A stretch of 64,000 bases of DNA from UBA9676 sp035532275 (GCA_035532275.1 DATKRG010000164.1:26371-90370), one strand, 5' to 3'; positions 7,818-17,146 are shown, numbered from the stretch's first letter. A program made the numbers and translations. The notes: a model not told the origin generated them from the letters alone.

Positions 7818-9035
7818 GTGGCCTTCGTGTACGCCTGGCTGCGCCGCCACCCCCGGCTGGTGGACGGCGTGCTCGCCGCCGCCCTGGCCTTCCTGGGCAG
7901 CGGATCCATGCTGGCGACGGGACGCTGGCTGGCAGCCCCGCTGTCGGTCGCGATCGCCCTGCCGGTGGCGCTGCGGCGCACCCACCCGGCCGGGGCCTTC
8001 GCCGCAGGGATCGTGGTCGGTGCGCTCCAGGTGTTCGTCAGCAACCACCCGACCCCCAGTGACCTGGCGATCGTCATCCTGCTCTACAGCCTCGCCGCCT
8101 ACCGGCCGCGGCGGATCTCGCTGACCGGCCTGGCCATCTGCCTGGCCGGCTCGGGGGTCGCGATCGCCCGGTGGTGGGCACCGGGGAACCTCAACGCGCT
8201 TGACTGGCTGCTGGCCAGCTCGCTCATGCTTGCCGGGCCGTCGCTGTTCGCCTGGGTGCTCGGCGACTCGATGCGGTACCGGCGCGCGTACTACACGAGC
8301 CTGGAAGACCGGGCGGCCCGGCTGGAGGCCGAGCGCGACGCCCAGGCGCAGATCGCCGCCGCCGCCGAACGGGCAAGGATCGCCCGCGAGCTGCATGACG
8401 TGGTCGCCCACAACGTCAGCGTCATGGTGGTCCAGGCCGACGGTGCCTCGTATGCGCTGCAGGCCAACCCGGACCGCGCCCGGGAAGCACTCGCCGCCAT
8501 CGCCTGCACCGGCCGGCAGGCGCTGGCCGAGATGAGGCGCATGCTCGGCGTGCTGCGCCGGGACGAGGAGGGGACCGAGACCGGGCGTGCGCCGCTGCCG
8601 GGCATCGGCCAGATCGGGGAACTGCTGGAGCAGACCAGGGCGAGCGGGCTGGCAGTGTCCTTCAAGGTCGAGGGTGTGCCGCAGCCGCTGCCTGAGGGCG
8701 CGGCGCTGGCCGCCTACCGGATCGTGCAGGAGTCGCTCACCAACACCCGCAAGCACGGCGGGCCACTGGCGACCGCCCAGGTGACGTTGCGGTACCTGGA
8801 GGACGCGCTGGTGCTGCGGATCACCGACGACGGCCACGGCCCGGCCGCGGCGTCCGACGGCGCCGGCCATGGGCTGACCGGCATGCGGGAGCGGGTCGCC
8901 GTCTACGGCGGCTGGGTGCAGGCCGGGCCGCGGCCGGCCGGCGGCTTCCACGTGACCGCCCGGCTGCCGCTGATGCAGGCCCCGCCGTCGCAGGTCCTGG
9001 CCGGGCTCGACGCCCCCGGGGCCGGCGCCGCATGA
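7818..9035 (+). CDS. NarL/DesK-type sensor histidine kinase
   Basis: The 405-residue kinase has an N-terminal membrane domain of about five or six segments (residues 14-160). A short coiled stretch is followed by a HisKA_3 domain with IARELHDVVAHNVSVM, His193 being the phospho-acceptor. The HATPase_c domain shows ESLTNTRKHGG, ITDDGHGP and GHGLTGMRERV. It pairs with the response regulator that follows, whose ATG overlaps its stop as ATGA. The start is GTG at 7818 from a leaderless promoter. The signal is unknown. Confidence 0.93.
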   Translation: MAFVYAWLRRHPRLVDGVLAAALAFLGSGSMLATGRWLAAPLSVAIALPVALRRTHPAGAFAAGIVVGALQVFVSNHPTPSDLAIVILLYSLAAYRPRRISLTGLAICLAGSGVAIARWWAPGNLNALDWLLASSLMLAGPSLFAWVLGDSMRYRRAYYTSLEDRAARLEAERDAQAQIAAAAERARIARELHDVVAHNVSVMVVQADGASYALQANPDRAREALAAIACTGRQALAEMRRMLGVLRRDEEGTETGRAPLPGIGQIGELLEQTRASGLAVSFKVEGVPQPLPEGAALAAYRIVQESLTNTRKHGGPLATAQVTLRYLEDALVLRITDDGHGPAAASDGAGHGLTGMRERVAVYGGWVQAGPRPAGGFHVTARLPLMQAPPSQVLAGLDAPGAGAA

Positions 9036-9700
9036 CCATCAAGATCGTGCTCGTCGACGATCAGGAACTGGTGCGCGCCGGGTTCCGGATGGTGCTCGAC
9101 GCCCAGCCGGACATGACCGTGACCGGCGAGGCCGGGGACGGGCTGGCCGCGACCGAGCTGCTGCGCACCACCCCGGCCGACGTGGTGGTCATGGATGTGC
9201 GGATGCCCCGGCTGGACGGGATCGAGGCGACCCGCCAGATCTGCCAGGCCGGGGACCGGCCGCGGGTGCTCATGCTCACCACCTTCGACCTCGACGAGTA
9301 CGCCTACGCCGCGCTCAAGGCCGGCGCCAGCGGCTTCCTGCTCAAGGACGTGCCGCCGGAGGAGCTGCTGTTCGGCATCCGGGCGGTGCACTCCGGTGAC
9401 GCGGTGGTCGCGCCCTCCACCACCCGCCGTCTCATCGACCGGTTCGCGCCGCTGTTCCCGGCCGCCGACGGGCCCGCCCCGCCCGACCTGGCCTGCCTGA
9501 CCAGCCGCGAGCGGGAGGTACTCGCCCACGTGGCCCAGGGCCTGTCCAACGCGGAGATCGCCGCGCGGCTGTTCGTCTCCGAGGCAACGGTGAAGACCCA
9601 CGTCGGCCGGGTGCTGGCCAAGCTGGGCCTGCGCGACCGGGTGCAGGCGGTGGTCTTCGCCTACGAGACCGGCCTGGTCAAGGCCCGCGGTACGGCCTGA
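9032..9700 (+). CDS. LuxR/NarL-family response regulator
   Basis: A 222-residue regulator. The receiver domain holds the acidic pocket VDDQ, phospho-acceptor Asp55 in VVMDVRMPRLDG, and Lys in FLLKDVPPEE. A C-terminal LuxR helix-turn-helix (residues about 152-215) has LTSREREVLAHVAQGLSNAE and SEATVKTHVGRVL. It is translated from an ATGA overlap with the upstream kinase, so the two are cognate partners. Targets are unknown. Confidence 0.94.
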   Translation: MTIKIVLVDDQELVRAGFRMVLDAQPDMTVTGEAGDGLAATELLRTTPADVVVMDVRMPRLDGIEATRQICQAGDRPRVLMLTTFDLDEYAYAALKAGASGFLLKDVPPEELLFGIRAVHSGDAVVAPSTTRRLIDRFAPLFPAADGPAPPDLACLTSREREVLAHVAQGLSNAEIAARLFVSEATVKTHVGRVLAKLGLRDRVQAVVFAYETGLVKARGTA

Positions 9701-9742
9701 GCACAGGCCGCCTGAGCACCGGCCGAAGGTCGCACCCGGCTC

Positions 9743-9946
9743 TCAGGAACCGCTGATGGCCCGGCGCAGCGACCAGCCGAGCGCGGCCAGCGCCCCGGCC
9801 GGGAGCAGCCACCAGGCGTTGACCCCGGCCGCCACCAGCGCCGCGGTGGCGACCAGGGCGGCGGCCACGACCGCCGCACCGCGCCAGTCGTCACCGATGA
9901 CGAAGTCGTACCAGAACGCGCCTACCCCACGGAGCCAGTTCCTCAT
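9743..9946 (-). CDS. Small two-helix membrane protein
   Basis: The 67-residue product has an amphipathic start (MRNWLRGVGAFWYDFVIGDD) and two hydrophobic segments (about residues 23-40 and 44-58). Its ATG overlaps the stop of the upstream COG4280 gene as ATGA, so both are probably made together. It may be an accessory subunit of that membrane protein; that role is inferred only from coupling. Confidence 0.75.
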   Translation of the reverse strand: MRNWLRGVGAFWYDFVIGDDWRGAAVVAAALVATAALVAAGVNAWWLLPAGALAALGWSLRRAISGS

Positions 9947-10734
9947 GCCATGTCCTCCTCACGCACCGCGCTGGTGACCGGGACCGGCACGGCCTGCGCG
10001 GCGGCGGCCAGCCGGGCCCGGCGCAGCAGGCCGGTGTAGCCGAGTGCGATGAGCGCCGTCAGGGGCACGATCGCCAGCAGCGCCGCGTCATTGCCGGGCC
10101 AGGACGCCCCGGCGCCTTCGGCGCCCCAGAAGACGCCGAACGATGTCAGCATGACGCCCACCGCGAACTTCATGCTGTTCTCGGGGACCCGGGCCAGCGG
10201 GGCGCGGACCGCCACGCCCACACCGGCGACCACCACCACCGCTGCCGCCGCCCCGAGCGCGGCCAGGCCCACGTTCTTCTGGCTGGCACCGAAGGTGAGG
10301 GCGATGAACACCACCTCCAGGCCCTCCAGCAGCACGCCCTTGAACGAGAGGGTGAACGCGTACCAGTCGCTGACCAGGCCGCGCCGCGTGGCGGCGGCCG
10401 TCTTGGCGGCGGCCACCTGGCGGGCGAAGATGCCGGTCTCGTCGTGCAGTTCCTTGTAGCCCGAGCCGCGCAGGATGGCCTTGCGCAGCCACTGCAGGCC
10501 GAAGACGGCCAGCAGTGCGCCCACGGCCAGCCGCAGCGCGCCGAGCGGCACCAGGGTGAGGGCCGGGCCGAGCACGGCGACCACGGCGGCCAGCACCACG
10601 AGCGCGGCGGCCAGGCCCTGGAAGGTGGATCGCCACTCGCGGGTCAGCCCGGCGGCGAGCACGATCGTCAGTGCCTCGACCGCCTCCACGGCGCAGGCGA
10701 CGAACACGGTCAGGAGCAGGGGCAGGGCGTTCAC
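9943..10734 (-). CDS. COG4280-type membrane protein, possible ion transporter
   Basis: The 263-residue protein has about seven hydrophobic segments and two similar halves. The first helix carries ACAVEAVEALTIVLAAGL, and a middle helix carries GVLLEGLEVVFIALTFGA. The paired E-x-x-E motifs resemble those of FTR1 iron permeases and GDT1/TMEM165 cation transporters, which suggests metal-ion transport. The substrate is unproven. The start is GTG with GGAGG 4 nt upstream. It lies divergent to the ChrB-like gene across 65 bp and is coupled to the small membrane protein downstream. Confidence 0.75.
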   Translation of the reverse strand: MNALPLLLTVFVACAVEAVEALTIVLAAGLTREWRSTFQGLAAALVVLAAVVAVLGPALTLVPLGALRLAVGALLAVFGLQWLRKAILRGSGYKELHDETGIFARQVAAAKTAAATRRGLVSDWYAFTLSFKGVLLEGLEVVFIALTFGASQKNVGLAALGAAAAVVVVAGVGVAVRAPLARVPENSMKFAVGVMLTSFGVFWGAEGAGASWPGNDAALLAIVPLTALIALGYTGLLRRARLAAAAQAVPVPVTSAVREEDMA

Positions 10735-10787
10735 GCGACCTCCAGCGGGCGAATCGGCGATCCGGCGGCGCGGGCATGCCGCTCTGA

Positions 10788-10793
10788 GACAAT
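10788..10793 (+). promoter_or_regulatory. Weak leaderless -10 box GACAAT
   Basis: GACAAT with a 6-nt spacer precedes GTG at 10800. It departs from TANNNT at the first base only. Confidence 0.3.
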
Positions 10794-10799
10794 AGGCGG

Positions 10800-11354
10800 G
10801 TGGCCGACGGCGACCAGGCAGCGAGCGAGGGCTGGCTGCTTCTCATCTACCGGGTGCCGTCCGAGCCGAGCAGGCTCCGCTCGGCAGTATGGCGGCGGAT
10901 CAAGAGCCTGGGCGCCATCTACCTGCAGAACTCGGCGGCGGCCCTGCCGGCGGGGGTGGGCGCCGAGCGCGCGCTGCGCAAGCTGCGCAGCGAGATCCTC
11001 GACATGGGCGGGACGGCGGTGCTGATGACCTGCACCGTGCTCGCGGGCGCGGCGGAGGTGTCGGCGGCCTTCCAGGCAGCGCGGAACGATGAGTACGAGG
11101 AGATCGTCGACCGCTGTGAGGACTTCCTGGCGCAGGTGCAGAAGGAGCATGTAGCCGAGCACTTCACCTACGCCGAGCTGGAGGAGAACGAGGTCGACCT
11201 GGTCAAGCTGCAGAACTGGTTCGCCCGGGTCCGCCAGCGCGACGTGTTCGGCGCGGAGGGGCGGGCTCCGGCGGAGGCCGCGCTGGTCACCTGCGGGCAG
11301 GCGCTTGAGGGCTATGCGGCCCGGGTCTACGCCGAGGAGGCGGACATTCACTAG
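10800..11354 (+). CDS. ChrB N-terminal-domain protein
   Basis: A 184-residue protein matching the N-terminal domain of chromate-resistance protein ChrB, with WLLLIYRVPSEPSRLRSAVW, an IYLQNSAAALP segment and YEEIVDRCEDFL. The family is linked to chromate resistance or regulation, but many actinobacterial stand-alone copies have no chrA nearby. None is seen here. The divergent COG4280 gene is its only close neighbour, which suggests a shared metal-related role. Confidence 0.8.
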   Translation: MADGDQAASEGWLLLIYRVPSEPSRLRSAVWRRIKSLGAIYLQNSAAALPAGVGAERALRKLRSEILDMGGTAVLMTCTVLAGAAEVSAAFQAARNDEYEEIVDRCEDFLAQVQKEHVAEHFTYAELEENEVDLVKLQNWFARVRQRDVFGAEGRAPAEAALVTCGQALEGYAARVYAEEADIH

Positions 11355-11469
11355 CCCGTACCTCCCGCCTGCCGCCCATCGTTCACCTTGCGGATGCGCG
11401 CTGCCGCGCGCTCTCCATAGCCATCTGCGGCCAGGCTGGGCGCGGCGGGCACCCGCTGGTCAAGCTATC

Positions 11470-11506
11470 GTAACAGCTGTGATTTGCCGCCACTGACAGC
11501 TGTTAC
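11470..11506. promoter_or_regulatory. Inverted pair of 11-bp operator-like sites before the ABC importer
   Basis: GTAACAGCTGT (11470-11480) and its exact reverse complement ACAGCTGTTAC (11496-11506) are separated by 15 bp. Each arm itself contains the palindrome ACAGCTGT, so two dimers could bind about 26 bp apart. The second arm runs into TTACAT, a plausible -10. The pair lies 81 bp upstream of the substrate-binding protein start. A hairpin terminator for the ChrB-like gene is the alternative, but no T-run follows. Confidence 0.5.
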
Positions 11507-11586
11507 ATCTGCATTGTGGCCGGCGCTTCATCTACTAGCCGCTTTCCGGACATTCGGGCGTCGGCTGGCCGGTGGAAGCTGCGGCC

Positions 11587-12645
11587 ATGAATCGCACCGC
11601 ATGGCACAGAAGGATGCTTGGCATCACCGCTCTGATGGGCGTGGGCGCGCTTGCCGTCGCAGGCTGCTCAAGCTCGTCGACATCGGCCTCGCCCGCCAAG
11701 CCGGGCAAGGTGCCACTCGTCGTGTACTCGGCGCAGGGCTATGACAAGGCGATGACCCAGGCCTTCCAGAAGGCCACCGGCATCCCCGTCAAGCTGGACG
11801 ACAACTCGACCGGCCCGCTGCTCACCCAGATCGAGGCCTCCAAGAACAACCCCAACTGGGGGCTGCTGTGGGTGGACGGCGCGACCGCGTTCGCCGGCCT
11901 GGACCAGCAGGGCCTGCTGCTCAAGGGCTTCACGCCGACGGTGACCTGGGACAGCCTGGGCACCGCGTCGGTGCCGGCCGACCACAGCTACGTCCCCACC
12001 GGTGTCACCCTGATGGCCGCGCTGGTCTACAACAAGACCAAGGTGGCCGCACCGCCCGCCACCTGGCAGCAGCTGCTCCAGCCGCAGTGGAAGGGCGCCA
12101 TCGGGATGAACGACCCGTCCCAGTCCGGCCCGACCTACCCGTTCATCGCCGGGATGATGAGCTACCTCGGCGGTGTGCCCGCCGGTGAGCAGTACTTCAC
12201 CAAGCTCAAGGGCAACGGCCTGATCATCCACCCGACGAACGGGCCGACCCTGCAGGCGCTCACCAGCGGCCAGATCAAGCTGGCGCTGGTGCAGAGCTCC
12301 GCCGGGATCGGGGCGGTGCTCGGCGACTCCAAGCTCACCGTCAAGTACCTCGACCCGGTCACCTTGCTGCCCAGCGCCATCGGCATCGACGCCAAGGCGC
12401 CAGCGGCCGAGCAGGCCGAGGCCAAGAAGTTCATCGACTTCGTGCTCTCCCCGGCGGGCCAGAAGGTCATGCAGAGCGGCGACCCGACCGGTGACTCGCT
12501 CTACTACCCCGTCGTCCAGGACGTCGCCCCACTGGCCGCGCTGCCGCCCCTGACCGGGGTGAAGACGCAGAGCATCGACCCCTACACCTGGGGCACGAAG
12601 GAGGCCTCGATCAACACCTGGTTCGACAGCTCCATCGTCCGTTGA
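11587..12645 (+). CDS. ABC importer substrate-binding lipoprotein
   Basis: The 352-residue protein begins with a Sec signal and lipobox LAVAGC (Cys near residue 24). Next come a Ser/Thr linker and a type 2 periplasmic-binding fold (VPLVVYSAQGYDKAMTQAF). The fold resembles ferric-iron, thiamine, polyamine or 2-aminoethylphosphonate binders. A LYYPVV motif with two Tyr near the C-terminus recalls FbpA iron binders, but this is weak evidence. ATG at 11587 is preferred over GTG at 11572, because the signal peptide begins there. It opens a tight three-gene importer operon. Confidence 0.85.
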   Translation: MNRTAWHRRMLGITALMGVGALAVAGCSSSSTSASPAKPGKVPLVVYSAQGYDKAMTQAFQKATGIPVKLDDNSTGPLLTQIEASKNNPNWGLLWVDGATAFAGLDQQGLLLKGFTPTVTWDSLGTASVPADHSYVPTGVTLMAALVYNKTKVAAPPATWQQLLQPQWKGAIGMNDPSQSGPTYPFIAGMMSYLGGVPAGEQYFTKLKGNGLIIHPTNGPTLQALTSGQIKLALVQSSAGIGAVLGDSKLTVKYLDPVTLLPSAIGIDAKAPAAEQAEAKKFIDFVLSPAGQKVMQSGDPTGDSLYYPVVQDVAPLAALPPLTGVKTQSIDPYTWGTKEASINTWFDSSIVR

Positions 12646-14423
12646 CGTTCCCCACCACCGCACCGGCCCCGGTCAGCCCGCGGGCCGGGCGCGGCGCGGG
12701 GGGCTGGCAGGCCGCCACCCGTGGCCTGCCAGCCCCCCGTCATCTGGCCAGGACCCTCTTCTGGCTGCTCCTGGTGCTGTTCATCCTGGCCCCCTCGGCC
12801 TGTTTCCTGCTGCTCGCGGTGTCACCGCGGCTGTTCGCCGAGGGGCCGCAATGGTTCACGCTCACCTACCTGCGGCAGACGTTCACCGGCACCACCGCGG
12901 TCGCCGTCGTCAACTCGCTGTGGGTGAGCACCGCCGCGGCCGCGCTCGGGCTGGTGATCGGCTTCCCGATCGCGTGGCTGGCGGCCCGCACCACCCTGCC
13001 CGGCCGGCGGCTGGTGGCCGGGGGCATGTGGCTGGTGCTGCTGCTGCCGTCCTGGCTCCCGGCGCTCGGCTGGCAGCGGCTGGTCCAGGCTGACGGCGTC
13101 ATGTACCGGGTGGGCCTGGATCTGCCCTGGGTCACCCACGCCATCATGGGCCCGTTCGGGGTGGTGCTGCTGCTCGGCCTGCGCTGCGTGCCGTTCACGT
13201 TCCTGGCCATCACCGCGGCCCTGTCCGGGCTGGGCCAGGAGTTCGAGGACGCCGCCCGGGTCCACGGCGCCAGCCGGACGGCGGCGCTGCGGCTCATCCT
13301 GCCGATCATCGCCCCCGCCATCTGGTCGGCGCTGGCGATCGGTTTCGCCGAGTCGGTCAGCGACTTCGGGGTCGCCGCCACCTTGGCCTATAACTCCAAC
13401 TTCTCGCTGGCCACCTACCAGCTGTACGCCGACATCGGGAACTTCCCGCCCAGCTTCCCCGGCGCCGCCGCCATGGGCTGGCTGCTGGTCGGCGCCGTGG
13501 CGATCCCGCTCGCGCTGCAGGCCAGGACGCTGCGCGGCCGGTCCTACGCGGTGCTGTCCGGGCGGTCACGGCAGATCGCCCGGCGCCGGCTCACGCCGGG
13601 CGGCGCCGTCGCGGCGGTGGCCGGGGTGTGGCTGTTCTACCTGGTGGCCCTGGGTGTCCCCGGCTTCGGTGCGGTCAGCGGCTCACTGCTCGGCGACTAC
13701 GGCGGCTCGTTCAGCCTCACGCTGGTGAACTATCACGCACTGCTGCGCTCCAGCGACCTGCTCGGGCCCATCGAGCGCTCACTGGGGTACGGCGCGGTGA
13801 CCGCGACCGTCACCGTGATCGGCGGGTTCATCGCCGCCCGGCTGCTCACCCAGCGCGCGTCCAGGGCGACCCGGGCCCTGGACTTCATGCTGCTCGCCGC
13901 CGTCGCCCTGCCCAGCGTGGTCTTTGGCGCGGGCTACATCTTCGCCTACAACCTGCCGATCATGTCCACCCTGGGCATCGACCTGTACCAGACGGTGATG
14001 CTGCTGGTCATCGCCTACACCGCGTCCAGCCTGCCGACCAACGCCCGGGTGCTGGTCGGGGTGGTCTCCCAGCTGCAGCCCTCGCTGAAGGACGCGGCCC
14101 GCACCCACGGCGCGGGAGAGCTCACGGCCTGGGTGCGCGCGGTGCTGCCGGTGGTGTCCCGGCCGATCGTCATGGCCTACCTGCTGACGTTCTGCGGGGT
14201 GTTCCTGGAGCTGCCGCTGTCCCAGCTGCTCTACGCGCCCAACTCGCCGCCGCTGTCGGTGGCGATCGAGGACAACCTGTCCAACTACCACTTCGGGGTC
14301 GGCATGGCGCAGTCCGTGCTCGCGGTCGCGATCGCGCTGGCCGCGGTCGCGCTCGTGCTCGGCGGGTACCGCCTGGTCGCACCGGCTGGCTGGCGCCGGA
14401 TCGGAGAAACCACCCGTGGCTGA
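12642..14423 (+). CDS. ABC importer permease, fused double domain
   Basis: A 593-residue permease with two homologous halves, about 12 membrane helices in all. Each half carries an EAA-type loop that docks the ATPase: EFEDAARVHGASRTAALRL and SLKDAARTHGAGELTAWV. Fused permeases of this kind are typical of FbpB/ThiP-type systems. The start TTG at 12642 overlaps the stop of the binding-protein gene (TTGA), and its 3' end overlaps the ATPase gene by 8 bp. Confidence 0.9.
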   Translation: MTFPTTAPAPVSPRAGRGAGGWQAATRGLPAPRHLARTLFWLLLVLFILAPSACFLLLAVSPRLFAEGPQWFTLTYLRQTFTGTTAVAVVNSLWVSTAAAALGLVIGFPIAWLAARTTLPGRRLVAGGMWLVLLLPSWLPALGWQRLVQADGVMYRVGLDLPWVTHAIMGPFGVVLLLGLRCVPFTFLAITAALSGLGQEFEDAARVHGASRTAALRLILPIIAPAIWSALAIGFAESVSDFGVAATLAYNSNFSLATYQLYADIGNFPPSFPGAAAMGWLLVGAVAIPLALQARTLRGRSYAVLSGRSRQIARRRLTPGGAVAAVAGVWLFYLVALGVPGFGAVSGSLLGDYGGSFSLTLVNYHALLRSSDLLGPIERSLGYGAVTATVTVIGGFIAARLLTQRASRATRALDFMLLAAVALPSVVFGAGYIFAYNLPIMSTLGIDLYQTVMLLVIAYTASSLPTNARVLVGVVSQLQPSLKDAARTHGAGELTAWVRAVLPVVSRPIVMAYLLTFCGVFLELPLSQLLYAPNSPPLSVAIEDNLSNYHFGVGMAQSVLAVAIALAAVALVLGGYRLVAPAGWRRIGETTRG

Positions 14424-15519
14424 ACGAATTGGCATCGACTCCCTCAGCAAGACCTACCCCGGCGGCAACCAGGCGCTGCGCGAGGTCAGCCTGGCGGTCG
14501 AGCCTGGCACGTTCCTGGTGCTGCTGGGCCCGTCCGGATCCGGCAAGACCACCTTGCTGCGTGCCCTGGCCGGGATCGAGCGGATCACCTCGGGGCGGAT
14601 CACGATCGGCACGGCATGCGTCGCCGACGGCCGTATCCACGTGCCGCCGGACCGGCGTGACCTGTCGATGGTCTTCCAGGACTACGCCCTCTGGCCGCAC
14701 CTGACGGTGCGCGACAACGTCGCCTTCGCGCTGCGCCGCCGGCGGCTGACCAGGGTGCAGGCCCGCGAACTGGCGCACGCCATGCTGGAGCGGGTCGGGC
14801 TCGGCGCGCTGACCGCCCGGTACCCGAACGAGCTGTCCGGCGGCGAGCAGCAGCGGGTCGCCCTGGCCCGGGCACTGGTCGCCGACACCGGGCTCATCTT
14901 GTGCGATGAGCCACTGTCCAACCTCGACGCCGACCTGCGGGAGCGGATGCGGGTGGAGATCTCCGCCCTGGTCCGCGACGCCGGTGCCACCACCATCTAC
15001 ATCACCCACGACCAGGCCGAGGCGTTCGCCCTCGCCGACCAGGTCGGGGTGCTCGAACGCGGGCGGCTGGTGCAGACCGGCACCCCGGAGGAGATCTACA
15101 CCCGGCCGGCCAGCCCCTTCGTCGCCCGCTTCACCGGCCTGTCCGGGGAGTTCGCCGTCCAGATCCGGGACACCGCCGCGGCCGACCATGTCGAGGTCGA
15201 GCCCGCCGGGCCGGGCACCGGGCGGCCGTTCCGTGCCCGCCGCCCGCACGGGCCGCTGGTCACCGGCAGCGGGCTGCTCATGGTGCGGCCCACCGGGGTG
15301 CGGCTGTGCGCCAGCCACGACGGCGAGCATCATCTGACCGGCACCGTCGCCGACGTCGCGTTCCGCGGCCGGGGGTATGAGCACGCGATCGACGTGCCCG
15401 GCCAGGGCCGCCTCACCGGCGTCTTCGCGCCGACCCGGGCTGGCCGCGGGGAGCGGGTCGGGCTGCGCTTCGAGCCGGACGGCTGCCACGTCTTCGGCCC
15501 GGGCGAACGTGTCGCCTGA
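14416..15519 (+). CDS. ABC importer ATP-binding protein
   Basis: The 367-residue ATPase has Walker A GPSGSGKTT (about residues 38-46), a Q-loop VFQDYALWPHLTV and signature LSGGEQQRVALARAL. Walker B LILCDEPLSNLD and the H-loop YITHDQ follow. A C-terminal TOBE-like regulatory domain starts near residue 235 and resembles FbpC/PotA-type importers. GTG at 14416 overlaps the permease end. It powers the SBP/permease system just upstream. The substrate remains open among ferric iron, polyamine and phosphonate. Confidence 0.9.
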   Translation: MAERIGIDSLSKTYPGGNQALREVSLAVEPGTFLVLLGPSGSGKTTLLRALAGIERITSGRITIGTACVADGRIHVPPDRRDLSMVFQDYALWPHLTVRDNVAFALRRRRLTRVQARELAHAMLERVGLGALTARYPNELSGGEQQRVALARALVADTGLILCDEPLSNLDADLRERMRVEISALVRDAGATTIYITHDQAEAFALADQVGVLERGRLVQTGTPEEIYTRPASPFVARFTGLSGEFAVQIRDTAAADHVEVEPAGPGTGRPFRARRPHGPLVTGSGLLMVRPTGVRLCASHDGEHHLTGTVADVAFRGRGYEHAIDVPGQGRLTGVFAPTRAGRGERVGLRFEPDGCHVFGPGERVA

Positions 15520-15565
15520 GCGCCCGCGACCTGGGACGCACGAGCACCACCGGCCCGGCAGGCAC

Positions 15566-15571
15566 TAGCAT
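15566..15571 (+). promoter_or_regulatory. Leaderless -10 box TAGCAT
   Basis: TAGCAT with a 7-nt spacer precedes GTG at 15579 of pepA. Confidence 0.5.
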
Positions 15572-15578
15572 CGGAGCC

Positions 15579-17096
15579 GTGGCCACGACGCTGAGCATCA
15601 TCGACACCTCCCCTCACCTGGTTGACGCCGATGCCGTCGTTATCGCGGTCCGCCGGGGGGCCGGCGGACCGCAGCCGGGCCCGGGCGCCAAGGACATCGA
15701 CGACGCGCTGGGCGGCACCCTGGCGGCCACCCTGGCGGCGCTGGGGGCATCCGGCGACGTCGGCGAGGTCACCAAGATCGCCACCGGCGGCCGGCTGGGC
15801 GCCCCCCTCCTCGCCGCGGTCGGGATCGGCGCCGCTGACGACAGCACCGACGCGCCGATCGACGCCGAGGTGCTGCGCCGGGCCGCTGGCGCGGCGGTCC
15901 GGGTGCTGGCCGGCCAGCGGCCCGCCGGGAACGGCCGGGAACGGCGGATCGCGCTCGCGCTGCCCGCCCGTGACCAGGCTGAAGCGGAAGCGGTCGCGCT
16001 GGGCGCCCTGCTGGGCGGCTACGCGTTCCGCCGGTACCGCACCGAGCCGGCCGGCCAGGCGGCGCTCACGCTGCTGGCCGATGCCAGCGTGGCGGCGGGG
16101 GCCCGCCGCGCCGAGGTGCTCGCCGACGCCGTCACCCTGGTCCGCGACCTGGTCAACACCGGGCCGTCCGACCTGGTCCCGGCCGTGTTCGCGGCCCGGG
16201 CGGAAGAGATCGCCGCCGCGAGCGGGCTGGCCGTCACGGTGCTGGACGAGCAGGCACTCACCGACGGCGGGTACGGCGGCATCCTCGGCGTCGGGCAGGG
16301 CTCGGCGCACCCGCCGCGGCTGGTCCGGCTCGAGTACGCCCCGCCCGGGGCCACCGCGGTGCTCGTGTTCGCCGGCAAGGGGATCACGTTCGACTCCGGC
16401 GGCCTGTCGCTCAAGCCTCCCAAGGCGATGGAGGCGATGAAGGCGGACATGAGCGGGGCTGCCGCGGTGCTCGGCGCCATGCAGGCGATCGCGGCGCTCG
16501 CCCTGCCGGTGCGGGTGATCGGCTACCTGCCGCTGGCCGAGAACATGCCGAGCGGGACCGCGCAGCGGCCGTCGGACGTGCTCACCATCTACGGCGGGAC
16601 GACGGTGGAGGTGCTCAACACCGACGCCGAGGGGCGCCTGGTGCTGGCCGACGCACTCGCCCGGTCGGCCGCCGACTCCCCCGATCTGCTCATCGACGTC
16701 GCGACGCTGACCGGCGCGCAGGTGGTGTCGCTGGGCACGCGGGTGGCCGCGGTGATGGGCAACGACGACGCGCTGCGCGACGGCGTGGTCGCCGCCGCTG
16801 CCCGGGCAGGTGAGGCGATGTGGCCGATGCCACTGCCCGATGAGCTGCGCAAGGGGCTGGAGTCGGCGGTCGCCGACCTTGCCAACGTGGCCCCGGACCG
16901 CAACGGCTCGATGCTGGTGGCAGGGCTCTTCCTGCGGGAGTTCGTGCCGCTGGGTGTGCGGTGGGCGCATCTGGACATCGCCGGGCCGGCGTTCAACGAC
17001 GGCGCGGCGCATGGGTATACCCCCAAAGGCGGGACGGGGGCGGCGACCCGGACCCTGGTCCAGATCGCGCAGGATGTGGCTGAGGGGCGGTTGTAG
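15579..17096 (+). CDS. pepA: Leucyl aminopeptidase
   Basis: A 505-residue M17 family aminopeptidase. The C-terminal catalytic domain shows the dinuclear metal ligands: GKGITFDSGGLSLKP, the KADMSGAA helix and the family signature NTDAEGRLVLADAL near residues 347-360. It removes N-terminal residues from peptides in the cytoplasm. It is the first gene of the conserved pepA-lpdA-sucB order found in Streptomyces and relatives. The GTG start is supported by a leaderless promoter. Confidence 0.95.
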   Translation: MATTLSIIDTSPHLVDADAVVIAVRRGAGGPQPGPGAKDIDDALGGTLAATLAALGASGDVGEVTKIATGGRLGAPLLAAVGIGAADDSTDAPIDAEVLRRAAGAAVRVLAGQRPAGNGRERRIALALPARDQAEAEAVALGALLGGYAFRRYRTEPAGQAALTLLADASVAAGARRAEVLADAVTLVRDLVNTGPSDLVPAVFAARAEEIAAASGLAVTVLDEQALTDGGYGGILGVGQGSAHPPRLVRLEYAPPGATAVLVFAGKGITFDSGGLSLKPPKAMEAMKADMSGAAAVLGAMQAIAALALPVRVIGYLPLAENMPSGTAQRPSDVLTIYGGTTVEVLNTDAEGRLVLADALARSAADSPDLLIDVATLTGAQVVSLGTRVAAVMGNDDALRDGVVAAAARAGEAMWPMPLPDELRKGLESAVADLANVAPDRNGSMLVAGLFLREFVPLGVRWAHLDIAGPAFNDGAAHGYTPKGGTGAATRTLVQIAQDVAEGRL

Positions 17097-17146
17097 CCCG
17101 GCACAGACGAGCCGGGTGACACAGAAGAGAACCAAGGAGCATTCCT

